A stretch of 64,000 nucleotides of DNA from assembly GCF_000499845.2 (NCBI RefSeq), contig NC_023749.2, forward strand, positions 26,169,695-26,233,694, in the 5' to 3' direction. Below the pieces are notes generated by a model. It was not told where the DNA came from. It ran no database searches and was given only the letters and a program-made list of their open reading frames with translations. This DNA comes from Phaseolus vulgaris (Eukaryota > Streptophyta > Magnoliopsida > Fabales > Fabaceae). The translations under genes and the position numbers were made by a program. Positions 10,127-18,462 of this stretch are shown here, piece after piece; within the stretch, counting starts at the first letter, position 1; every line of letters begins with the position of its first letter.

Positions 10127-12493
10127 ATGACGCAGGTGATGTATATGATGAGGACGCTGCAGGAGAACGTAGCTGCATCACGTTCTGAACAAGAAAGAAT
10201 GCACGAGGCGCTGGTGGCCTCGCAAGCTAGAAATGATGAGCTCAACAGGATCAACGAAGAGCTGCGTAAAGCTATTCAAGAGCGGGAGAACGCATGGTCG
10301 GGAACAGATCCGCGCCCCCGTCCCCACTGCGTAGCTTTCCCATGCCATTTTCTCAAGAGATCATGGACTCGGTGGTCCTAGCCAATACAGTGGCGGTGAA
10401 GGCGTCTTTCACCGGGGTGGAGGACCCCGAGGCTCATCTCACGGTGTTTCACACTCAGATGATGCTCTCGGGGGGATCAGACGCGATTTACTGTAAGGTG
10501 TTCATGAGCACTCTTAGTGGAACAACGTTGGACTGGTTTGTCAGTTTACCTACTGGCCACATTACCACGTTTCAACAGTTTTCCAAGATGTTTGTTTAGC
10601 AGTATATAGTGAACAAGGCACCACCATTGGTGTCTTATGACCTGTTCGACGTGAGGCAGTACCAAGGGGAGTCTCTGAAGGACTTCCTGAACAGATTCGG
10701 AGCTCAGATAGTCCGCTTGCCAGGTAAAGAAGAGGAAATGTTTGTACATGCCTTCAAGAAGGGTGTGTTGCCCGGACCCTTTAGTGAGTCGCTTATCAGG
10801 AGTCACCCCGCCACGTTCGCTGAAATCCGGCGACATGCCGTGGCTCACATCGCTGCTGAAAGCGAAGTCTCCGAGAAAAGGGGAAACGTGGCCCCAGCTA
10901 AGCCGCGCGCCCAGACGGGGTTCCAGCCGCAAAGAGTAATGGAGGCGGCGGCGGGGAAGAGGGACCAGAGGATGTGTCATCCTTATGACCCTAAGAAGAG
11001 TAAGGGGAAGGGGCCGGGGCGGCCCAGAGAGACTAATCGCCCACCAAGGTATGAGTTCGTGATGGGGTTTGCTGATCTGATTGCCATCCCGAATATCGCT
11101 GCCAGGCTCAAAGTGCCTGAGAAGACGACAAAAAAGGTTTTGAGTCCAAAACCAGACACGTGGTGTGAGTTCCACAAGAGCTTTGGCCACTCCATCAACT
11201 CGTGTTTGGCTTTGGCTTACCAACTCGCCGAGTTGGTCAAGTGTGGATTCCTGAAAGATTACTTGCTGGAAAAGCAAGCGGGCCAATCAGCAGGTTCCCA
11301 ACCGGCGGGCAATGAAGGACAGCAGCACGAGGTGTCCGTCCACGGTGAGATCCACACCATAGCTGGTGGATTCTCAGGTGGAGGGTGTACTGCATCTCAA
11401 CGCAAGAAGTACGCGAGGTCGGTGATGTCAGTGGAAGTTTTTGAGGACCACTCACCCGACGTCGACATCACATTCACCAAAGGAGACCTTAGGGACGTTG
11501 TACCTCACGACAACGACCCTATTGTGATCTCGCTTGTCACGGCGGGAAGGACTGTCCACCGGGTGCTGGTGGACCAAGGAAGCTCGGCAGATGTAATGTT
11601 TTGGCTGACTTTTGAAAAGTTACAACTGTCCCCCGATCAATTGAGGCCATATGGGGGCTGCTTGTACGGTTTCGCCGGCGATCAAGTGGAGGTAAGGGGG
11701 TATATTGAGTTGAGGACGACCTTCACAGATGGTTTGGCCTCACGAACAGAGAAGATCAGGTATCTTGTTGTAAACGCTCCGTCGGCATACAACATACTGT
11801 TGGGAAGGCCAACGCTCAACAGAACGGGAGCTGTACCTTCAACAAGGCACATGAAGGTCAAACTACCGTCTATGGAGGGTTTGATCATCACCATCTGTTC
11901 TGACCAAAAGAAGGCGAAGAAGTGTTACGAAAACAACCTCAAGAACAAGAGGTTTGTATGCCACGTAACCACAACGCCTCCCCCTGGCACAGAGCCTGCG
12001 CGGGAAACCATGCGAGTGCTGGATACGGCGTTGGAGGTGGCCGCCTAGTGCGACGTCCCAATGGAGGATATCGAGGCGAGGTCCAAGAACGCCGCCCGGA
12101 TGGAGGGAGAGAGACACTGTTCGGAGACCGCCAGGGAAGCAAGCATCGTGAGGGTGCTGATCGCCAGTGAAAAGAAGCCTCAGCCAGTGGAGGAATGGCT
12201 TGAGAAGAAGATTAACGGCAAGACGTTTAAGCTGGGAAGAACCTTAGACAGCGAGACGCAAGACCAAATCGCCAAGGTAATAAGTAGACACCTGGATGCA
12301 TTTGCGTGGTCTGCTTCAGACATGCCGGGGATCGACCCCGATTTCTTGTGCCATCGCTTAGCAATGGATCCCCAAGTCAGGCCCATCCGCCAAAGAAGGA
12401 GAAAGTTCAACGAGGAAAAAAGGCAGGCGATCAAAGACGAAACACAAAAACTCCTTGCAGCAGGCCACCCATCTCAAGTTTTACTACAGTTAA
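10127..12493 (+). pseudogene. gag: Tat-2 gag-protease with a large pol deletion
   Basis: The first ATG in frame is at 10127. Gag has an N-terminal coiled coil, the retrotransposon gag core (about 10310-10880) and a Cys-His-His-Cys knuckle (CEFHKSFGHSINSC, near 11162). Protease follows, with DQGSS near 11572. Lesions are one frameshift near 10290, a stop at 10597-10599 and a stop at 12046-12048; between the last two the frame stays open for 479 codons. Just after the start of the RT region (CAGGCCAC near 12461) the sequence jumps to the last codons of pol (HLKFYYS, stop 12491-12493). RT, both RNases H and almost all of integrase, about 3 kb by comparison with Tat-4, are gone. Confidence 0.88.
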
Positions 12494-12554
12494 GGCATTG
12501 TAAGTAGCAATTAACTCCAACAGTTTAAGATGTATCCGTTTAAACAATTTTTCA

Positions 12555-12600
12555 AGGGGGCACTCTTTTTCCCTAAGGAGGGTTTTAATGAGGCCACCCA
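12555..12600 (+). other. Conserved post-pol block (Tat-2)
   Basis: A GGGGGCACTCTTTTTCCCTA run followed by AGGAGGGTTTTAATGAGGCC lies about 60 bp after the pol stop. Nearly the same block follows pol in Tat-3 (22461-22512, minus), Tat-4 (36231-36284) and Tat-5 (47112-47165). It holds a small TCCCTAAGGAGGG palindrome. No coding frame is conserved across it. Its role is unknown; an RNA signal or a 3'-processing element is possible. Confidence 0.6.
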
Positions 12601-12728
12601 GTAAAGAAGGTTTCGAAGTTTATCAAAGTTTCCCAGCTATTATGTTTGCATGTTGTCTGTTTGCCAAGTTTGTGGGGAGAGACTCCATCGCCCTTGTGTA
12701 GTTTTAAAGAAAAATGGTAAATCCAAAC

Positions 12729-15127
12729 TGTTCCGTCCGGTTGACTTGGGACGTCTTCGTGCGCGACCTCAACCGTCAGCTAGGGTCTCCTTCCCACTGG
12801 TTACTTGTGGATTCCTGCAAAAAGGGAAAAAGGGCGCCCTAGCGGCCGTTTGCACTCCGACGCTCAAGTCAGCCAGCAAGAAACACCAAAAACTCTGCAC
12901 CTCCGTCTCGGAGCACCGCGTATAGCACTCTGAAGGTGGTAAAAAGGAAACTGTGTCTAGTATATATTTTCTCCTCCTGGCAAAGATCTTTCCCCAGTCC
13001 CTTGTACGTAACCTCAAGGCTCGAACAAGCAACTAGAGAGTTTATGGAAAATTTGCCAAAAGTCCGAACCCCGTTTCCAACATTCCCCGCGCTATTTAAG
13101 CTACCCTAGCATTTAAAGCGCCTTAAAGAGCTTTTAATAATAAAACGTAGCGCATTTAATTAGCGCGTCTAATTAGAAAACGTAGCGCATTTAAGACGTT
13201 GAAATGCTTGGGCGCCTTTATAGTACCTTAAATGCTCGAAACGGAAACTGTATTAAATGGCTTTAATTACCTGGTACCTGACTAAATGGTGTTTCTATTC
13301 TGACCTGGCTGTCGCACACGTGGAGGGCCTCACAACGCCATGACCCCATCTGGGGACGTTTCTTCGTGTGAGTCCTCCTGCTTGGGAGTGCTACTGCGCA
13401 AGGGGTGACTTTTTGGGTGCCAACTCATGCCCCCAATCATCTAGTCACCCACTTTGAGAGTGTATCTGCCTTCCTCTCGTACCCTGCGCCTGGCTACCCT
13501 GGGCGTGACCCTCCTCTTGAGTCGTATCTGTCCAAACGTTGGTGTCAGGGGTACTTCACGAGTCAGGCTGCCCTACACTGGTGCTACCACTATGGCCTTG
13601 AAGCCACCTTTATCTTCTCTTCATCACTACTCCGGATTTATCGGGACTTGAGGCCTTCTCACGGCGTCGCTCCCTCCATGGTCTTTCCTACCCATGGGTG
13701 ATCCTGCCGGCAACTCGAACGTGGAGGAATCGCTTCGTAGCACTCTCTGCCTTGCCTATGCGACTGCGTCTTCTGCAGAATCACCCTCAGAGCCTTCTCT
13801 TGGATCTTCAAATGTGCCCTGCAAAACACACAGACGGCGCCTCTGGCGGCCGTTTGCACTTCGACGATCAAGTTAGTCCACAGAACCACCAAATGAGAAA
13901 ACTAGTAGCGTGTGTGTAAAACTCTTGCTCTCTATTTTTTCGTCCTCTCCTCACTCTCACCCTGATTCTCCCTCTTATGTCTCTTTCCCTGCTTCTGGGC
14001 ATAACAGGATTCTGTTATGCTTTTCTGGCACATGTCAGAACCCTGTGATGCTTTTCAGAGAAAGTGTACCTTCAGAATCAGCAGTGGGAGCGTGAGAGTC
14101 TGTGCATGTCTGCACGTCTCTGCGCTTGGCTGCGCCTGTCTGTACCCTTAATGGTACGGAGTGCACTTTTGTCTGGACCGCACCCCTCTCAGATGGTGAC
14201 ACGTGGAGGCCTGCACCTCACATCTAACCGCACACGTGTCATTTACTGGAAGGGCTCTAGCGCTTCTCTTTGTGTGCCTAAGTTACGCCCTTGCGGAGTA
14301 ACTTAGGATATTTTCTCTCATCTGGGTAAATCGAATACTCTTAGGAGAACGTCGGGTGTGGCTGGTCTAGGCACACTCACCAAACGTTGCTCTCTGCGTA
14401 AGCGACTCACCCTTCACGATGCCACGCACGTAATGGGTTGAGGGAATCACCAATCACTGACTGGTTTACTAGTTCCCTCAGGCCACTCTCGTGCATGATT
14501 CCCTGAGGTGTGCTCATGCGAGATCCATGCGTAACGCTCTCGCTGGGAATCTCAGTCCCAGTTTAACTGCGTGTAACACGAGACCCCGATGACAATACAC
14601 CCGATGACTGATCAGTGTTTATTTGCTTCTCGCGTTCTGCCTTCAGGCGTTAGTCTGAGAACTGGTCTGTTGATGGCCACTTGGCTACTGACCACTGATC
14701 ACCATTCTGGATGATTTGTCCCCCGACCTCTCTTCCGCCTGATCTGTCGGTGGTCACTTGGTCACTGACCACCGATCACCGCTCTTGGCGATCATCTCCT
14801 TGACCTCTCTGCCACCTGGTCCACGTGTCACCCTGCGAGTGGTCCACGTGGTTCTCTGCTGCTGACGTCATCGACTACCGATGACCGATCGGATCAATGG
14901 GTATCGGGGAACCACACTGTGATCGCCTTGTCTTAGTGATATTTAATCTTGGCGACGCCCTGGTTGGGCGACGCCTTCACCTAGGCGACGCCCTGCCTTG
15001 GCGACACTTCCTCGTGGCGACGCTGGCACTTGGCGTTTCTTCACCTAGGCGACGCCTTATGTTGACTTTGAGTCCAGATGTTGACTTTGACCTTGACTTT
15101 GTCAACGCCCGGATACGGGACGTTACA
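12729..15127 (-). mobile_element. Solo LTR of a Tat-type element, itself interrupted
   Basis: The insertion begins TGTTCCGTCC and ends CGTTACA, and is flanked by a perfect 5 bp target-site duplication CAAAC (12724-12728 and 15128-15132). Read on the minus strand it starts TGTAACGTCCCG and contains the GTTGACAAAGTCAA and GCGGCCGTTTGCACTCCGACGCT-type blocks typical of Tat LTRs. No internal region lies between the ends apart from a second solo LTR (13699-14896). Without that insertion it would be about 1.2 kb. Host Tat-2 sequence resumes directly on both sides. Confidence 0.85.
13699..14896 (-). mobile_element. Nested solo LTR within the solo LTR
   Basis: This 1198 bp segment starts TGATCCTGCCGG and ends CGATCGGATCA, and is flanked by a perfect target-site duplication ATGGG (13694-13698 and 14897-14901). 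On the minus strand it begins TGATCCGATCGGTCATCGG, similar to the Tat-2 LTR start, and ends GCCGGCAGGATCA like the Tat-2 LTR. It is the youngest of three layers: Tat-2, the solo LTR at 12729, then this one. Confidence 0.88.
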
Positions 15128-15169
15128 CAAACCACATGCACCCAGTACAAAATTTTCGAAACATGAAGT

Positions 15170-15360
15170 TTAAAACCCTCATCGCCACCCGGAGATCGGA
15201 GGCGCAAGTTTAAGTTTTAAGTCCTCATCGCCATATGGCGATCGGAGGCACAGGAATAAAGTTTTTAAGTCCTCATCGCCATATGGCGATCAGAGGCACA
15301 GGAATAAAGTTTTTTAAGTCCTCACCGCGTCCCGGCAATCAGAGGCACAAGTATTAAATT
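15170..15360 (+). repeat. Short tandem repeats, about 48 bp, Tat-2
   Basis: About four units share AAGTCCTCATCGCC, a short centre and GGCGATCGGAGGCAC-like arms. The arms are partly self-complementary (CGCCATATGGCG is a perfect palindrome). Equivalent units occur in Tat-4 (36410-36600) and inverted in Tat-3 (22200-22330). Confidence 0.7.
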
Positions 15361-15369
15361 TCCTCTCGG

Positions 15370-15660
15370 CGAGGAAGAGATTTAAAAGACCTCCTCGCCT
15401 TGAGCGAGCGTAGGCGAGAAAGAGATTTAAAAGTCCTTCTCGCCTTAAGCGAGCGTAGGCGAGAAAGAGATTTAAAAGACCTCCTTGCCTTGAGCGAGCT
15501 TAGGCGAAAAAAAGATTTAAAAGTCCTCCTCGCCTTGAGCGAGCGTAGGCGAGAAAGAGATTTAAAAGACCTCCTCGCCTTGAGCGAGCGTAGGCGAGAA
15601 AGAGATTTTAAAGTCCTCCTCGCCCTGAGCGAGCACAGGCAAGAACAGATCACAAGACCT
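15370..15660 (+). repeat. 45 bp minisatellite, about 6 units (Tat-2)
   Basis: Units start near 15391, 15436, 15481, 15526, 15571 and 15616, a 45 bp period, with the core CTCCTCGCCTTGAGCGAGCG then TAGGCGAGAAAGAG. Because 45 is a multiple of three, long open frames appear on both strands (plus 15400-15741, 15-residue repeats around SERRRERDLK; minus 15354-15653). I treat these as by-products of the repeat and not as genes. Confidence 0.8.
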
Positions 15661-16545
15661 CTTTGCGTGAGCGAATTGAGGCAAGTTGAAAGCCCTCAGT
15701 GCATCCGGGGGAGGAGGAGATGTAACCCCTGGGCAAGTTGAGGCATTAGGGAAAGTCCTTCTCACCCTCGAGTGAGTTCAGGCAAGATGAAACTGAAAAG
15801 TCAGGGGTGTTAACGGCCTCAAGTATGGGAAAGGAGGGTTGGAGAAGAACTCTTTTTCCCCTTGAGAGAGACACCAATATTGACCTAGTAAGGCCAGTTA
15901 AATCGGAGGTTAAAGGGTGGTTGGGGAAGGTTTACAGAGGGCACCTCACCACCTAAATCGTTGTTCTAAAACCCAGGGAGGTAGAGAAGGATCCGAAAGG
16001 CGACTCTACCCCCAGATGGGGGAACAACGATGTAAGTTATCTCAAGGTAAAGACTCGGGGGAGGTAGAGAGAGATCCAAAGGAAGATGGTGGTCCCGCAA
16101 GGGACGCTCTCAGTTAAAGGAAGATGACGTGCCAGAAGCCCATGGTTTGAGATTGAAATAGAAAGAAAATCGCATGGCGAGGGCCACATCAGCGAAGTTC
16201 TGGGCGACGATGTAGAAATGCTTTGGGCCCTTGGTAGATCGGGCGAGAGAGGTTTCAGATACTAAGATCGACCTAAGCATTTTTTGCCGAGTAAGTGATT
16301 TCGTATTAAACGTTATTGTTTCGGATTAACCGTTTGTTTAAGCTAAGGTGGTTTGCAGAGAGTTAAGTACCGGTTGGTACAAAGTACATTGAGTTGGGAA
16401 AAACCCATCCAGTTAAAGTAGTCGATTGCACGGCAGATAAATTAGAAGACTATATATATATATATACACACGTGCACATGAATATCAAACAGTTTGAGCA
16501 GAATAAAAGTTATTACATACAAGTCAAAATTAAATACAAGAAGTT
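15661..16545. other. Tat-2 noncoding region before the antisense gene
   Basis: Degenerate short GC-rich repeats fade out by about 15780. The rest matches in order the noncoding stretch of Tat-4 at 36900-37500 (for example AGGTAGAGAAGGATCCGAAA near 15980 and near 37008). It includes a TA/CA microsatellite at about 16450-16472. No gene is visible. Confidence 0.6.
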
Positions 16546-16945
16546 TCAAGGCGATAAGTAAACTGGGGGTACGATCTTGCCGTCCACCACTTCATTGTAC
16601 ACCGAAAGCTCTGAAAGGTCAAGGTCAGGAAATTTACAGGCAAACTGCTCCAAAGCCCGAAGTGAGAACTTGGGCAGCCTCAAGCTGAAGGTCGTTGATC
16701 TTTGCCTTGAACCCGTTGTTCTCTTCGCGAACCCAGGTGACTTCAAGTTCAAGTTCGTCGGCTTTCTTCTTGAATTCGCTGTTCTCCTCGCGAACTCAAG
16801 CAAGCTCGGTGGCCATTTCGCTTAGCTCTTTGGTTGCCTTATCCCGATCTTGTTCGACCTTACCCAGAAGAGTCTCTCTCTCGATTGACCTCTTCTCCAA
16901 GTTGGCCATCCTTTATTTTCTTTGCCTCCTCTAGCGTGGCAATTT
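16546..16945 (-). pseudogene. Tat-2 antisense-gene remnant (C-terminus)
   Basis: On the minus strand the end of the element's antisense gene is recognisable: FPDLDLSELSVYNEVVDGKI matches the C-terminal end of the better preserved copies in Tat-3 and Tat-4. Upstream the coiled-coil part is frameshifted and breaks off near 16945, where poly-T-rich DNA begins. Only about 130 codons remain of roughly 818, and it cannot be functional. Confidence 0.75.
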
Positions 16946-17064
16946 TCTTATGATTTTTTTCTTTTATTTTTTTTTTAAATTAAAATCAGTCACTTATTTT
17001 GATAAATGAATTGATTTTTTATATTAAAATTTTAACAGAAAAGGAAAACCATCAATTTGTCTTA
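16946..17064. other. AT-rich DNA between Tat-2 and Tat-3
   Basis: T-rich sequence with no coding signal. It is the left side of the site where Tat-3 inserted and continues after 26095. Confidence 0.6.
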
Positions 17065-17069
17065 AAAAT

Positions 17070-17862
17070 TGATCCTGCCCGTTGACCGGAGCGCTGGAGA
17101 ATGCCTCGTCAAAGGATCGACGTGCGCGCCGCTTCTCACTTCCGTTCCTCCTCTGGATCTATCTCAAGAACCTGCAAAGAAACGACACGGCGCCGCTGCG
17201 GCCGATCGCACTCCGATGCTCAAGTCAGTGACGGTATCACCAAATACTAAGAACTGGAACCGTGCAAACTCTCTCTCACAAACAGCTCTGTCACTCGCAA
17301 GCGTAAAGTGTATGAACTGAACGCGCGTACCTTAGAAAATCTGTTAAGAACTCTTATATACCTGGTGGTTTTCTCTCTCCTGGCAGTTACAGACTTGGAC
17401 ACGTGGCTCGCATCCAACTGTACACGTGCCATCATCTGGAGGCTCCCTGACTTGGCGCTGCTTCTACTCTTATTTTGGCTAATTTACTTATGCATGGTAC
17501 TGCCCAGTGCATAGCTAACTTAGGAGTGCGATCTCTACTGAAACTGGCGAGTTAGGGCCTTCATACACCTTCCCCGTGGTCTCGCCGGCCGCCTTCATAA
17601 TCTGCTTCTCCTTCGTCTTCGGCGATGTGCTTATTCTGGCGATCTCCGACTGCCTGGTCGCCTGAGTCTACATCTGGCGACTTCATCTTCAACCTGGCGA
17701 TCGCCTATCCTGGTAAACTGGAAATCGGAACACGCCAACTTAACAATCGGCGACCACACGTGCCTCCCGACTTCCTTCCCATCTGCCAACCTGGCGCCTT
17801 GTCAACACGCCTACACTGTAGCAGGATGCCACGTCATCACACCCGTCCACCAGGGCGGTACA
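17070..17862 (-). repeat. Tat-3 3' LTR (793 bp)
   Basis: On the minus strand it begins TGTACCGCCCTGGTGGACGG and ends GGGCAGGATCA. It aligns along its length with the 820 bp LTRs of Tat-4. It carries a TATA box and the GC-rich block GCGGCCGATCGCACTCCGA (plus-strand reading) common to Tat LTRs. Confidence 0.9.
17353..17360 (-). promoter_or_regulatory. LTR TATA box (Tat-3)
   Basis: TATATAAG on the minus strand, about 283 bp from the LTR's 3' end, at the same place as TATTTAAG in Tat-4. Confidence 0.5.
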
Positions 17863-17865
17863 CAA

Positions 17866-17876
17866 GCCCCCAGTCT
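17866..17876 (-). promoter_or_regulatory. Polypurine tract (Tat-3)
   Basis: AGACTGGGGGC on the minus strand directly precedes the 3' LTR start, where plus-strand DNA synthesis would be primed. Tat-4 has AGACTGGGGGG at the same place. Confidence 0.7.
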
Positions 17877-18216
17877 TAAGCGAAGACTTGTCTAGCGAAA
17901 AGACTGAAAGAGCCCTCGTCATCACCGACCTACGTGGCACTGACGCAGAATTCCAAGCGATCGTACTTTCTGCTGCTCTGACGCTCCACCAAACCCTTCA
18001 CCGATCGCTCGACACGTGGCTTCATCAACGGCTCTCTTCATCTGCCGTTAGCGCTTCCAAAACTTATTTCGAAAACCCTTAAACCCCTTACGCTCCTACT
18101 GTTCCATCACTTTCTTTACACTTGCATACGCTCTCATTTCCTTCTGCGAAAGCTCTCGACGTTCCTCGACGCTCTAGATCACCACCTCCCTTCAACGTTT
18201 TCCTGATCATCGAAAG

Positions 18217-18454
18217 GTAACTACTTTCCTTCATCTGCTGGGTTCCCTTGCATTTTCACCGATTCGCATCATCCTGTAACTGTCTGGTGCATACGCTGTG
18301 GGCTGTTTTTCCATTTCTCCTTCTGCGTAACTTAGGGCTTTGTCGATCGTCGCAACGAACTCACATTCGTTCGTCTTTCACCTTCCTTCTATGATCGAGT
18401 CAGCCTTTGTAACCCTCCTGATTATTATTCTTTCTCTTTCTTCTTCCTTTGCAG
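18217..18454 (+). other. Putative 5' UTR intron of the Tat-3 antisense gene
   Basis: The donor CGAAAG|GTAACT and the acceptor TTCCTTTGCAG|TTGCT bracket 238 bp of pyrimidine-rich sequence ending 8 bp before the ATG at 18463. Tat-4 has the same arrangement on the other strand (40136-40369, 234 bp). Conservation of both splice sites supports a real intron, but transcription is not shown. Confidence 0.5.
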
Positions 18455-18462
18455 TTGCTACC

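Larger units (their letters stand above)
8760..16945 (+). mobile_element. Tat-2: internally deleted Tat-lineage element
   Basis: Tat-2 comprises a 5' LTR (8760-9905), primer-binding site (9908), gag and part of protease-pol to about 12466, then directly the last codons of pol. The post-pol block, tandem repeats (15170-15660) and an antisense-gene remnant ending near 16945 follow. The 3' LTR is missing; AT-rich DNA follows at once. Two nested solo LTRs (12729-15127) interrupt the region after pol. Its LTR is longer (1146 bp) and diverged from those of Tat-3 and Tat-4, so it belongs to a sister subfamily. Confidence 0.85.

Noticed and set aside
10546..11286. 246-codon minus-strand ORF opposite Tat-2 gag
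   Set aside because: It lies wholly within the gag frame on the other strand, and the equivalent frame is not kept open in the other Tat copies. It is a shadow of GC-rich coding DNA.
15400..15741. Arg/Leu-rich repeat protein of 113 codons
   Set aside because: Produced by the 45 bp repeat being a multiple of three; the opposite strand is equally open and the ORF does not exist in related elements.
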